This document shows, in pieces, positions 34,789-43,465 of a DNA stretch of 64,000 nucleotides; the first letter of the stretch is position 1; every line of letters begins with the position of its first letter. Source of the stretch: CAZDUS01 sp964535015 (GTDB lineage Bacteria > Verrucomicrobiota > Kiritimatiellia > CAIKKV01 > CAITUY01); the NCBI GenBank assembly GCA_964535015.1, contig CAZHRU010000003.1:4647-68646 (forward strand). Reading direction: 5' to 3'. Both the position numbers and the translations under genes were made by a program. A model generated the notes under the pieces. The model ran no database searches. It had not been told where the DNA came from and saw only the letters and a list, made by a program, of their open reading frames with translations.

Positions 34789-35836
34789 CTCCATCATTAT
34801 TCCCGTGGATGCCAGGCGGCCCGACCCCGCGGCGGTTCGGCGTGCCGTCAAGGTGTTGCGAGCCGGGGGGCTCGTGATTGTTCCGACGGAGACGGTGTAC
34901 GGGTTGGCGGCGGACCCCGGGGTGGACGGGGCGGAGGATCGTATCTACGAGGCCAAGGCGCGGGATCGGGGGAAGCCGATTCCCCTACTGGCGACCAGCC
35001 AGGAGGCGGTGGCGCGATGGGGGGGCACATTGTCGTGTGCGGCGCGGCGGTTGGCGCGGCGATACTGGCCGGGGCCCCTGACCCTGGTGTTGCCCTGTGG
35101 CGACCGGGCGGAGGGTTTCAGGGTGCCGGACCATGCGGTGACTCAGGCGTTGCTCAAGGCGGCGGGAGGGGTATTGCGGGTGACCAGTGCCAACGTGAGT
35201 GGAGATCCGGCGGCGAGGAATGCCCAGGAGGCGCTGGCGGCACTGGGTGACCGCGTGGGACTGGTGTTGGACGCCGGGCCGGCGGCGCTGGGCCGGGAGA
35301 GTACGGTGGTGGATGCCACCGGCGAGGTTGTGAAGGTCCTGCGTGAGGGGGCGATTCCGTCGGGCCGGATTCTGGCCAGGCCCCTGGTTTTGTTTGTTTG
35401 CACCGGCAATATCTGCCGGAGTCCGATGGCCGAGTATCTCCTGCGCCGGTGGCTGGGGCCGGAGAGTTCCTGGGAGGTGGGTTCCGCCGGCGTTTCGACG
35501 GCGGATGGGTTGGAGGCCAGCGAGGCGGCGGTAATGGCGATGGAGGACGCGGGGCTGGATGCGTCGGGGCACCGGAGCCGGCGCCTGACCCCGGCGCTGG
35601 TTGACGCCGCCGACCTGGTTGTGGTAATGACCGATGCGCACCGTCGGATCGTCCTCGGTCAGTTTCCCGGAGCCCGCCACAAGGTGGTCCTGTTGAATGC
35701 ATTCAACAGTGTCCGGCGGAACGAGGATGTGGAGGATCCCATCGGGATGTCGCTCGATGTCTACCGGCAGACGCGGGATGAGATGAATGCGGCCATGCCG
35801 GATCTGGTGTTGCATTTGCACGAATTGCTTCAATAA
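34775..35836 (+). CDS. TsaC/Sua5-low-molecular-weight phosphatase fusion
   Basis: 353 residues from the ATG at 34775, which overlaps the upstream gene end by 14 bases. Residues 1-200 are a TsaC/YrdC domain (VPTETVYGLAAD, KARDRGKPIPLL, RVTSANVSGDPAARN, GRESTVVD), which makes threonylcarbamoyl-AMP for the t6A tRNA modification. Residues 203-353 are a low-molecular-weight phosphatase with P-loop CTGNICRS (Cys209, Arg215) and acid loop EDPIG (Asp321). Its sequence resembles YwlE of Bacillus, but the residue that confers arginine-phosphatase specificity there (Thr in CTGNTCRS) is Ile213, as in tyrosine phosphatases. In Bacillus subtilis ywlC(tsaC), ywlE, ywlF(rpiB) and glyA are close neighbours. 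Here the same four functions appear as two fused genes. Confidence 0.93.
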   Translation: MAIPDSIIIPVDARRPDPAAVRRAVKVLRAGGLVIVPTETVYGLAADPGVDGAEDRIYEAKARDRGKPIPLLATSQEAVARWGGTLSCAARRLARRYWPGPLTLVLPCGDRAEGFRVPDHAVTQALLKAAGGVLRVTSANVSGDPAARNAQEALAALGDRVGLVLDAGPAALGRESTVVDATGEVVKVLREGAIPSGRILARPLVLFVCTGNICRSPMAEYLLRRWLGPESSWEVGSAGVSTADGLEASEAAVMAMEDAGLDASGHRSRRLTPALVDAADLVVVMTDAHRRIVLGQFPGARHKVVLLNAFNSVRRNEDVEDPIGMSLDVYRQTRDEMNAAMPDLVLHLHELLQ

Positions 35837-35851
35837 CTCGCAAGGAAGAAC

Positions 35852-37534
35852 ATGAAAATAGCGATTGGCGCGGACCACGGCGGTTTTGAGTTGAAAACCC
35901 ACCTGCTCGGATGGCTCCGGGAGCGCGGGATTACGGTGGAGGACGTGGGTTGCTACAGTAACGAAGCGGCGGACTATCCCGACTATGCCCGTCTGGTGTC
36001 GGTGATGGTGTCCGAAGGGTTGGTTGACCAGGGCATCCTGATTTGCCGGACCGGGCTGGGGATGAGCATGGCGGCCAACAAGTTTCCGCGCGTACGTGCG
36101 GCGTTATGCCTGACGCCGGACATGGGGCGGGTGGCCCGGGTTCATAACAACGCCAATGTGTTGGTGCTGGGAAGCGACAACAATTCCCATGACAAGATTG
36201 GGGCCATCGTCAAGGCGTGGTGCGAGGCCCGGTTTGAAGGGGATGAACGGCACCAGCGGCGCGTGAACAAGATTGGCGCGATGGGGGGATCGGCTGTGGA
36301 GATGGCGGCGGTTGGCCTGGTGGATCCCGAGATTTACGATGCGATCAAGGGCGAGGAGGATCGCGAACAGAAGACGCTGGATTTGATCGCCTCCGAGAAT
36401 TATGCCAGCCGGGCGGTGCGCGAGGCGCAGGGGTCGCTGATGACCAACAAGTATGCGGAAGGCTATCCTGGCAAGCGGTACTACAACGGGTGCGAGTTTG
36501 TTGACGTGGCCGAGCGTCTGGCGATTGAGCGGGCCAAGGCCCTGTTCGGCGCCGAGCATGCGAATGTCCAGCCGCATTGCGGGAGTTCGGCCAATATGGC
36601 GGTTTACTTCGCGATGTTGCAGCCGGGCGATACGATTCTGGCCATGAGTCTGGCGCATGGGGGGCACCTGACACACGGGCACAAGGTCAACTTTTCCGGG
36701 CGTCTTTTCAACATCGTCTCCTACGGGGTCAACAAGGGGACGGAGTTGATTGATTACGACGAGGTGGAGGGACTGGCAAAACAGCACAAGCCCAAGTTGA
36801 TTGTTGCCGGCGCCAGTGCCTATCCGCGGGTGCTCGAGTTTGCGCGGTTGCGCCAGATTGCCGACCGTGTCGGTGCCCTGCTGATGGTGGACATGGCGCA
36901 CATTGCCGGTCTGATCGCCGCCGGAGTGCATCCCAACCCCGTGCCTTACAGCGACTTTGTGACGACCACCACGCATAAGACGTTGCGCGGTCCGCGTAGC
37001 GGCATGATCCTGTGCCGTGCGGTCTACGCCCAGGAAATCGACAAGACGGTATTCCCGGGATTGCAGGGCGGTCCGCTGATGCATACGATTGCCGCCAAGG
37101 CCGTGTGCTTCAAGGAAGCCGCGTTGCCGGACTTCAAGGCCTACCAGCGGCAGGTGGTGACGAATGCACGGTTATTGGCGGACTATCTTTCCAAGCACGG
37201 GATGCGGATTGTGTCGGGCGGCACGGATAACCACCTGATGCTGGTGGATCTGACGGGTATTGGCAGTACCGGCAAGGATGCGGCGGTGGCCTTGGAGAAG
37301 GCGGGAATCGTGGTCAACAAGAACGCGATCCCGTTCGATGCCAAGCCGCCGGCGGTGACCTCCGGTATCCGCATCGGGACTCCGGCGGTGACCACGCGGG
37401 GTCTCAAGGACGCCGAGATGACGCTGTTGGGGCAATGGATTGTGGATGCGGTCAAGCATCAGGGGGATGGGAAACGGTTGGAGAAGATCCGGGGCGAGGT
37501 CCAGGCGCTGGCACTGCGATTTCCGATACCGTAG
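35852..37534 (+). CDS. rpiB-glyA: RpiB-GlyA fusion (ribose-5-phosphate isomerase B/serine hydroxymethyltransferase)
   Basis: 560 residues in one frame. Residues 1-142 are RpiB (GADHGGFELK, catalytic Cys65 in ILICRTGLGMSMAANK, VHNNANVLVLG). The usual Gly after the Cys is Arg. Residues ~156-560 are serine hydroxymethyltransferase (LIASENYAS, YAEGYPGKRYY, the pyridoxal-phosphate Lys376 in TTTTHKTLRGP, SGIRIGTPAVTTRG). The joining segment of about 14 residues (IGAMGGSAVEMAAV) is Gly/Ala-rich and contains an ATG, so separate GlyA translation from an internal start is possible. RpiB interconverts ribose- and ribulose-5-phosphate, and GlyA makes glycine and one-carbon units. Both supply purine synthesis, whose genes purD and purE lie upstream. 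Confidence 0.95.
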   Translation: MKIAIGADHGGFELKTHLLGWLRERGITVEDVGCYSNEAADYPDYARLVSVMVSEGLVDQGILICRTGLGMSMAANKFPRVRAALCLTPDMGRVARVHNNANVLVLGSDNNSHDKIGAIVKAWCEARFEGDERHQRRVNKIGAMGGSAVEMAAVGLVDPEIYDAIKGEEDREQKTLDLIASENYASRAVREAQGSLMTNKYAEGYPGKRYYNGCEFVDVAERLAIERAKALFGAEHANVQPHCGSSANMAVYFAMLQPGDTILAMSLAHGGHLTHGHKVNFSGRLFNIVSYGVNKGTELIDYDEVEGLAKQHKPKLIVAGASAYPRVLEFARLRQIADRVGALLMVDMAHIAGLIAAGVHPNPVPYSDFVTTTTHKTLRGPRSGMILCRAVYAQEIDKTVFPGLQGGPLMHTIAAKAVCFKEAALPDFKAYQRQVVTNARLLADYLSKHGMRIVSGGTDNHLMLVDLTGIGSTGKDAAVALEKAGIVVNKNAIPFDAKPPAVTSGIRIGTPAVTTRGLKDAEMTLLGQWIVDAVKHQGDGKRLEKIRGEVQALALRFPIP

Positions 37535-37557
37535 AGTCTGGAAGAAGGAGGACGGTT

Positions 37558-38091
37558 GTGATTCTTCGCGATTTGACCAAAGACGAGATGGCCATGGTGG
37601 AACAGGTGGGCCATCAGCAGGAGGTGGCCCGCGGGGACTGGATCGTGAGGGAAGGCGATGTGGGTCAGTCGTTTTTCCTGGTGATCAGCGGGCGAGTGGA
37701 AGTGCGCAAGAACCTTGGCATGGACAAGTACAAGCGGTTGGTCGAACTGGGGCCGTTGGATGTTTTCGGCGAGGTGTGTTTTCTTGGGGTGGCATCCCGG
37801 TCGGCGGGGGTGGTGGCGCTGGAGCCGACGGTGGTGATGGAGTTCAGACAGGATGACTTCGAAAAATTGATCGCCGTGCATCCGTTGATCGGACTCAAGT
37901 TATACCGCGGGATCGCCCGCGAGTTGGCGCAACGCCTGGCCTGTGTGGATAGCGATCTGAGGGATGCGCTGTTGTGGGCGCTGGGCGACAAACGGATGGC
38001 GGCGGACCCCGTGGTGCTTTCCCAGCGCAAGTTGACGCTGGCGCCGCTGTCCTCCCGTGTCGGCGGCAACGCCAGGATTGTCGTCGAGTAA
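37558..38091 (+). CDS. Cyclic-nucleotide-binding-domain protein
   Basis: 177 residues from the GTG at 37558, chosen because AAGGAGG lies six bases upstream. The frame is open further upstream inside glyA. Residues ~5-125 form a cNMP-binding (CAP_ED) beta-roll: REGDVGQSFFLVISGRVEV, then GPLDVFGEVCFLG, with the phosphate-binding FGE but SRSAGVVA in place of the typical RxA. No helix-turn-helix is visible, and the remaining ~50 residues are helical, so it is not a Crp-type transcription factor. Similar stand-alone domains regulate partners by binding cAMP or another nucleotide. It lies 23 bases after the rpiB-glyA gene and 2 bases before nth. Confidence 0.86.
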   Translation: MILRDLTKDEMAMVEQVGHQQEVARGDWIVREGDVGQSFFLVISGRVEVRKNLGMDKYKRLVELGPLDVFGEVCFLGVASRSAGVVALEPTVVMEFRQDDFEKLIAVHPLIGLKLYRGIARELAQRLACVDSDLRDALLWALGDKRMAADPVVLSQRKLTLAPLSSRVGGNARIVVE

Positions 38092-38093
38092 AG

Positions 38094-38747
38094 ATGAAGC
38101 CGCGTGACATTCCCTTTGTCCATCGGCGTTTGAAAGCGCATTTCGAATCCACACGGAGTCCGGTGGCGGCCTTCATGGCAACGCGGACGAATGATCCCTA
38201 CCGTGTCCTGGTGGCCACGATCCTCAGTTCACGGACCAAGGACCAGACGACAGAGGTTGTGTCGCAACGCCTGTTTGAGGCGGCGCCGAGGGCGGCGGCG
38301 CTTCGCGGAATACCCGTGGCGCGCTTGGAAACCCTGCTACGTCCTGTCGGGTTCTTCCGGACCAAAGCGCGCATGCTGAAGCAGTTGCCGGATGCGCTGG
38401 ATGAACGGTTTGGCGGCCGTATTCCGGAGGCGGTGGAGGATCTGGTGCGTCTGCCGGGGGTGGGGCGTAAGACGGCCAACCTGGTGGTGTCGGAGGCGTT
38501 TGACCGGCCGGGCATTTGTGTGGATGTGCATGTACACCGGATCTGCAACCGGTTGGGGTTGATCAAGACCGGGACGCCTGAAGCGACGGAAATGACGTTG
38601 CGGCGGCTGTTGCCTGTCCGTTATTGGAAGACGTGGAACCGTTATCTGGTGGCGTTCGGACAAACCTTATGTACGCCGCGGAATCCCAAGTGTGCGGTTT
38701 GCCCGGTGCAAGCGCGGTGTGATACAGGGGCGGGGACGGTTCGGTAA
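38094..38747 (+). CDS. nth: Endonuclease III
   Basis: 217 residues from the ATG at 38094. It has the helix-hairpin-helix LPGVGRKTANLV with the catalytic Lys, the catalytic Asp in CVDVHVHRICNRLG, and the four-cysteine iron-sulfur loop CTPRNPKCAVCPVQARC (spacing C-6-C-2-C-5-C). It removes oxidised pyrimidines from DNA as a glycosylase/AP lyase. It is the penultimate gene of the rightward run beginning at purD. Confidence 0.97.
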   Translation: MKPRDIPFVHRRLKAHFESTRSPVAAFMATRTNDPYRVLVATILSSRTKDQTTEVVSQRLFEAAPRAAALRGIPVARLETLLRPVGFFRTKARMLKQLPDALDERFGGRIPEAVEDLVRLPGVGRKTANLVVSEAFDRPGICVDVHVHRICNRLGLIKTGTPEATEMTLRRLLPVRYWKTWNRYLVAFGQTLCTPRNPKCAVCPVQARCDTGAGTVR

Positions 38748-38777
38748 AGTATGGGTAATCCATGGAGGGTGGAGGTT

Positions 38778-39191
38778 ATGAAGAACATTTGCAATACGTT
38801 GGCGGTGCTGGCGGTGATGACCGTTCTGGTGATGTGTTTTGCCTGTGCTAAACGGGAACCGGTGAGTCATTTCGTTATTGTGCCGCGGAGCGGGCAGACT
38901 GAAATTGCCGCGGCGGATATTGAGAAATTGCGGGTAACATTGGACGCGGTCGGCGAACATTACAAGATGACGAAAAAGCAGTCCGGGCAGGCGGGGATCA
39001 TCCGTTACTATGCACCCAACGACGACTACGAGATCGGGTTCTATGCCAAACGCGAGGCGTCGTACCTGAAGGTGTATGCGATTCCGATGACGCCGTCGGT
39101 TGCCGGTTCGAAGAACTTTGTGGCCTTCCGGCAGAACCTGGCGAATGTACTGTCGGGGGCGTTTCCGGGCCGGGTCTCCGTGGTGAAGTAG
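38778..39191 (+). CDS. Small lipoprotein of unknown function
   Basis: 137 residues from the ATG at 38778, preceded by GGAGG six bases or less away. Hydrophobic helix LAVLAVMTVLVMCFAC followed by Lys-Arg fits a lipoprotein signal, with the second Cys (FAC) as a possible lipid-modified residue. The rest is a soluble alpha/beta-looking domain (IEKLRVTLDAVGEHYKM, EIGFYAKREASYLKVYAIPM) with no family I recognise. It follows nth by 30 bases. Confidence 0.75.
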   Translation: MKNICNTLAVLAVMTVLVMCFACAKREPVSHFVIVPRSGQTEIAAADIEKLRVTLDAVGEHYKMTKKQSGQAGIIRYYAPNDDYEIGFYAKREASYLKVYAIPMTPSVAGSKNFVAFRQNLANVLSGAFPGRVSVVK

Positions 39192-39230
39192 CAGGCGAAG
39201 ACGGTGGTGATGGGCAGGTCCGTTGCGGAC

Positions 39231-39271
39231 GTTCAACGTTTGCCTCCACCGGGGCGAGCCCGGTGGCCGGC
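39231..39271. repeat. GTTCAACGTTTGCCTCCACC repeat with GNRA-like hairpin
   Basis: GTTCAACGTTTGCCTCCACC leads into a stem CCACCGGG / CCCGGTGG with a GCGAG loop. The same unit occurs twice at 47789 and 47907 with minor changes. The rest of the gap 39192-39356 holds only the promoter below. Confidence 0.75.
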
Positions 39272-39320
39272 TGCCGTCATGTCGCCAAGACTCAGAGATG
39301 CGCCCCCGGGAATCATCCTG

Positions 39321-39350
39321 TTGACGGATGCCTGCAAATGTGCGTATTAA
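39321..39350 (+). promoter_or_regulatory. Promoter of the large repetitive lipoprotein, apparently leaderless
   Basis: TTGACG (39321-39326), 18 bases, TATTAA (39345-39350). The -10 box ends 6 bases before the ATG at 39357, so the transcript probably starts at the ATG. No ribosome binding site is present in the intervening TGATCT. Confidence 0.55.
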
Positions 39351-39356
39351 TGATCT

Positions 39357-42197
39357 ATGAAGCATGGCCTATTTGTCGCGGGTTGTTGTGCGCTAGTGAT
39401 GGTCGCCCTACTGGCCGGGGGATGCGCCTCGACGGCGATCAAAGGGACTCCGTTCTACACAGCCGTGGATGAGAAGCCGGCGGGGCCGCCGGAGGATCGT
39501 ATCTGGGCCTGGCCCTTGGTCTACTATCGCGATCCGGCGCTTTCGATCCTGTGGCCCATCTTCGAGAAGAACGACCAATGGCTTGCCGTAAGGCCGGTTT
39601 TCTCGATCTACGGGCTGGACCGTGGCAAGCATCAGTACAATGTGCTGTGGCCGATCGCCCAGTGGGATTGGGAGACGGGCAACCATCGCGTCTTTCCCTA
39701 TTTCTGGGGGGCTAATTACCGGGCGTTGTTCCCCTTGTATTGGCACTTCAATCACCCGTTGAACGGGTACGGAACCGATACGCTTTTCCCGTTGTGGTAT
39801 TACACCCGGAACGCGGGGCAGTACAGTTTCTGGGCGGTGGGTCCGGTGTTCCACTCCAAGAATCGCGGGGGTGAAACCGGCTGGCACGTGTGGCCGGTGA
39901 CGGGGCATTACGCGGGTTCGGATCACAGTTACCGGTTCTTTGCCTGGCCGCTGGCCCACCAGTGGCGCGGGCACGGGGACCGGGGTGCGGATACGATCAT
40001 TCCGTTATTCTATCGTGGATGGGGCCCAGACAGCCGCACGTTTATCAGTCCGTTGTGGATGACGCGCTCCAATGAAGGGGAAACGTGGCGATGTCTGCCA
40101 CCCCTGTTCTACGAGCAATCCGGCAAAGGGGCGTCGCGGTTCCTTTCCCTGCCCTGGTCCTATGGTGCCGAGCGGGACGGCAGTGCGTGGCATCTCGCTT
40201 TTCCTTTCTACTTCGATAAAGTTGCTTCCAATCGCGTCACCCGTCTGACGCCTTTGGGCGGGTCGAGGACGGTGGGTGAACGAACGGAGTGGGGTGTTGT
40301 GCCGGTGCTTTCGTGGGGGACAACGACACCCACGAGCCATTCCACCTGGGTCGCGGCGGGCCTGGCCCATCATTCGCAGGATGGCGCCAGTCGGTCACAC
40401 CATGTATTGCCCCTGTACTACTCCAGCAGTGATTCGGATAGTTCCACCTTCATTTCCATTCCCTATAGTCAGCGGCGGACCGTTAGTGGCGCCCAATGGG
40501 ATCTGGCGTTCCCATTGGTGTACCGGTACCGGTCGCCGGAGGCGAACCGGTGGATAACTCCGTTGGCGGCGGGCGGCGGGACGACCGATGGGCGCGAACG
40601 CTGGCATGCCATTCTGCCCCTGTACTATAGTCAGCAAGACGGGCAGGGGAGTTCGCTGGTCACCCTGGCGGGGGGATATCACCGCGATCCATCCGGGACG
40701 CGGTGGAATGCGTGGCCGTTGCTGACCTGGCGGACGGAGGACAAGGAGGGTTCCGATTTCTGGGCACTGGCACCCCTGATTCATGCCCGGCACGAAGCGG
40801 GATATTCCACACACCATGTGTTACCCGTTTACTACTGGAACAGTCGTACGGACAGTCTTGTTTCCCTGCTGGCCGCGCGTTGGCAGACAGCGGCATCCAA
40901 TACGGTGACGTTGGTCCCGCCGGCGTTGAGTTGGAAGGTGACGTCGACAAACCGGTCGGATCTCTGGTTGGCTGGCGGACTGGCCAGGGCCAGTTGGGGG
41001 GCGAAGCCGGGGCCCCATCATGTCGTTCCCTTGTATTACCGTGACCGGGAACGCGACACCTTCATTTCGCCGGTTTTTGCTCAATGGGAGGCCAGTGATG
41101 AGTCGCGGGTTACTGTGATTCCGCCCCTATTGGGTGCGGGAAGTTCATCACCGCAGAACAGGGATCTGTGGTTTCTGGCGGGATTGGGCAAGGCCAGTTG
41201 GGGTGAACATCCGGGGGCCCGCTATCTGGTTCCCCTTTTCTATGAGAACCCGCAGACGGGCTCGTTTATTTCGCCGTTCTTTACCCGGTCCACTGCCGGA
41301 ACGCGCGACACCCGTTTCTACCCGCCGCTCCTGTCTCTTGACATCACCGACGGATCGCAGCGCGACATCTGGGGGTTGGCCGGCCTCGCGCATTACTCCG
41401 GCGATTCAGTGACCCGCACCAGCAGTGGCTACCTTCTGCCGCTTTTCTATTATGACTCCACCAACACGCTTCTCACTCCGCTCTTCGGACGTCATCGCCA
41501 AAATGAGAACGGGTTCTTCTATCCGCTCACGCCGCTGGCTGGTGTCCGCACGGGGCAACGGTCGGGGGGGTGGTTGTTTCCGCTTTTTTCGCACACGCGC
41601 CAGCGGGAAAGTGGTGACATCAACGGCATGGTTCTTTGGGGTCCGTACTGGCGTGATCATGTCCGCAAGGGGGCGTTTCTGTTTCCGTTCTTCTATCACC
41701 AACGTGATCTTGCGCCACTGAACAGCAAAGAGAGCGTCAATCGCAAGACGTATGTCTTTCCGACGTTCTGGAAGCGGACGTTGGCCTACACGGAGGTCGG
41801 GTCCAATTCAAGAAAGCGGATTCTGGATACGAAGAATATGTTTGTGCCGTTTTGGGCGCACACGGAGACAGGGGTTTTGGGGAAGGCGCCTGATGTGGCT
41901 GAGACGTCCGTCCTGCTGGGGGCCTGGAACAGCCGGAAAGAGAAAGTGGCGGCGCCGGGTTCAGATCAGACCGTTACGCAATGCCGGAAGCGGCTCCTGT
42001 GGTGGCTCTGGCGATATGACCGGAACGGCGCGGATATGGCGATGGATATATTTCCGGGGATCAGCATTGACCGGAAGGGCGACGGATTCAAGAAGACGGC
42101 CTTCTTCTACCGCCTCTACCGCAACGAGGTAACGCCCGACGGCAAGCGCAAGATGGATATCCTGTTCATTCCGATCCTGCGCCCCCGCCAGGGGTAG
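39357..42197 (+). CDS. Large repetitive aromatic-rich lipoprotein, unknown function
   Basis: 946 residues. A lipoprotein signal (hydrophobic LVMVALLAGGC, lipid Cys at about 23) is followed by many copies of a short motif of the form PLYY or PLFY (LFPLYWH, VLPLYYS, ILPLYYS, VLPVYYW, VVPLYYR, LVPLFYE, LLPLFYY). In the central half it recurs in units of about 60-70 residues: x-LPLYY, then FISP-F, then PPLLS, then DLW-LAGLA--S-G. The pattern suggests a repetitive beta fold such as a solenoid, propeller or barrel anchored in the outer membrane. The C-terminal 130 residues are non-repetitive (YVFPTFWKRT, DIFPGISIDRKGDGFKK, FFYRLYRNE). I do not recognise a named family. It has its own promoter. Confidence 0.85.
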   Translation: MKHGLFVAGCCALVMVALLAGGCASTAIKGTPFYTAVDEKPAGPPEDRIWAWPLVYYRDPALSILWPIFEKNDQWLAVRPVFSIYGLDRGKHQYNVLWPIAQWDWETGNHRVFPYFWGANYRALFPLYWHFNHPLNGYGTDTLFPLWYYTRNAGQYSFWAVGPVFHSKNRGGETGWHVWPVTGHYAGSDHSYRFFAWPLAHQWRGHGDRGADTIIPLFYRGWGPDSRTFISPLWMTRSNEGETWRCLPPLFYEQSGKGASRFLSLPWSYGAERDGSAWHLAFPFYFDKVASNRVTRLTPLGGSRTVGERTEWGVVPVLSWGTTTPTSHSTWVAAGLAHHSQDGASRSHHVLPLYYSSSDSDSSTFISIPYSQRRTVSGAQWDLAFPLVYRYRSPEANRWITPLAAGGGTTDGRERWHAILPLYYSQQDGQGSSLVTLAGGYHRDPSGTRWNAWPLLTWRTEDKEGSDFWALAPLIHARHEAGYSTHHVLPVYYWNSRTDSLVSLLAARWQTAASNTVTLVPPALSWKVTSTNRSDLWLAGGLARASWGAKPGPHHVVPLYYRDRERDTFISPVFAQWEASDESRVTVIPPLLGAGSSSPQNRDLWFLAGLGKASWGEHPGARYLVPLFYENPQTGSFISPFFTRSTAGTRDTRFYPPLLSLDITDGSQRDIWGLAGLAHYSGDSVTRTSSGYLLPLFYYDSTNTLLTPLFGRHRQNENGFFYPLTPLAGVRTGQRSGGWLFPLFSHTRQRESGDINGMVLWGPYWRDHVRKGAFLFPFFYHQRDLAPLNSKESVNRKTYVFPTFWKRTLAYTEVGSNSRKRILDTKNMFVPFWAHTETGVLGKAPDVAETSVLLGAWNSRKEKVAAPGSDQTVTQCRKRLLWWLWRYDRNGADMAMDIFPGISIDRKGDGFKKTAFFYRLYRNEVTPDGKRKMDILFIPILRPRQG

Positions 42198-42217
42198 CGG
42201 TCTGATGCAGGCCACAG

Positions 42218-42276
42218 GCGGCATTCGAAAGAATGCCGCTACCGACCTTGACGTAACGGAATCCTTTCGGATTCCG
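42218..42276. repeat. Paired hairpin repeat, copy 1
   Basis: GCGGCATTC-GAAA-GAATGCCGC (42218-42239) is a perfect 9-bp stem closed by a GNRA tetraloop. It is followed after about 17 bases by CGGAATCC-TTTC-GGATTCCG (42257-42276). The same two hairpins with the same linker occur at 44756-44815. The remainder of the gap 42198-42382 contains CCCAGGGA-type short repeats and no gene. Confidence 0.85.
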
Positions 42277-42382
42277 CCTGCAGTTTGGTTTCCCCCAGGG
42301 ACAGTTTCCCCCAGGGATAGTCCCTGTTGAACTGAATTGGCAAACCGGGCCAAACTACAGGGTTCGCCCTCAGGCGAGCCGA

Positions 42383-43465
42383 TCACAAGCGGTTGAGGAT
42401 GGTGCTGCCGCGTTCGAAGAACCACTGGAGTGTATCGTGTTCGACCTCGGGCGGGATCGAGTGGTCGGAAGCGACGATCACGCCGCTTCCCCCCTTCAAC
42501 ACGGGAATGATTTTCCGGTTGAGTTCCTCGTCAATCAGTGCTCGATCGTTGCTCGCGAGAATCCGGATGTCAATGTTGCCGCAGAAGGTGATGCGGTCCC
42601 CGTACTGTTTTGCCAGTCGCGGCATATCCATACCCGCCTTGACCTCCATGGCCTGCAGGCAGTCCATGCCTGCAGAGATCAGGCCGGGCACCAGGGGTTC
42701 GACGAACCCGCAGGAATGAACGACGACCTTCAATCCCTTGGAGTGTGCGTAGTCGAAGAGAAGTTTGTGGCCGGGCATGACCAGTTCCTCGTACATCGCG
42801 GGCGACATGAAGGGTTTCTCCTTGAACCCCATGTCCTCGAAGAACCAGATGAAATCGGGAGTTCCTTCTTCGGCGAAGAGGACCTCCAGATGCATGATGG
42901 TCATGCGGGCATAGGTCATGACCATGTCCAGGACCCAGTCGGGGTCCAGGCCCATGCCCATGAGCATGTACTCATGACCGCAGACCGGGTGCATTTGCTC
43001 GAAGGGCGCCACACCGTGCCAGCAGAATGCGCGGCCTTCTGCCGCGGCCAAGGCCTTTTGGTTCCGGTACCCTTCAAAGGGGATGCGGCGGCGATCCACC
43101 TTCAGGAGGTGCGGTTTGATCATGGATTCCCAGGGGCCCCGTTCCTGGACGGCGAAGTCCACATGTTCCGGTGTTCCGGAGCGTGCCTTCCACCAGCGCA
43201 AGGTGGCGCCGTTGCCGTTAAGCACCAGTTTGGTTTCGGCGGTTTCCTCCAGAAGTTTGTCAGTGAAGTCCAGGTCGGCAGTGCTGTTCAGCCAGCCGCC
43301 GGAACGCCAACTCATGTTGAAATGGGTGACGGCATCTTCGTTGGTCCGTAGTTTGCCTTGGGCCGCGTACTTCACCCGGGTCTCTCCCCACAATGAATCC
43401 CCGTAGGGCAACGCATCCACGGGTTTGCGGTTCAACGTATTCAACAAGCGCGTTTTGTGTGTCAT
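42383..43465 (-). CDS. URO-D-family protein 2 (MtaA/CmuA-like methyltransferase type)
   Basis: 360 residues from the ATG at 43465. The frame is open to 43573, but the extra residues are unlike the family. The zinc-binding pattern of URO-D-like corrinoid methyltransferases is visible: His and Cys in VVVHSCGFVEPLV and a Cys in ITFCGNIDIRIL, plus the C-terminal IVASDHSIPPEVEHDT. Such proteins move methyl groups between corrinoid proteins and thiols or demethylate small molecules. No corrinoid protein gene adjoins it, so the substrate is unknown. It is not closely similar to the first URO-D protein at 27429. Confidence 0.85.
   Translation of the reverse strand: MTHKTRLLNTLNRKPVDALPYGDSLWGETRVKYAAQGKLRTNEDAVTHFNMSWRSGGWLNSTADLDFTDKLLEETAETKLVLNGNGATLRWWKARSGTPEHVDFAVQERGPWESMIKPHLLKVDRRRIPFEGYRNQKALAAAEGRAFCWHGVAPFEQMHPVCGHEYMLMGMGLDPDWVLDMVMTYARMTIMHLEVLFAEEGTPDFIWFFEDMGFKEKPFMSPAMYEELVMPGHKLLFDYAHSKGLKVVVHSCGFVEPLVPGLISAGMDCLQAMEVKAGMDMPRLAKQYGDRITFCGNIDIRILASNDRALIDEELNRKIIPVLKGGSGVIVASDHSIPPEVEHDTLQWFFERGSTILNRL

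Noticed and set aside
20663..37534. Frameshift or assembly error as the cause of the three gene fusions.
   Set aside because: Each fusion is a single continuous frame with intact motifs on both sides; three independent errors of the same type are unlikely, though not excluded.
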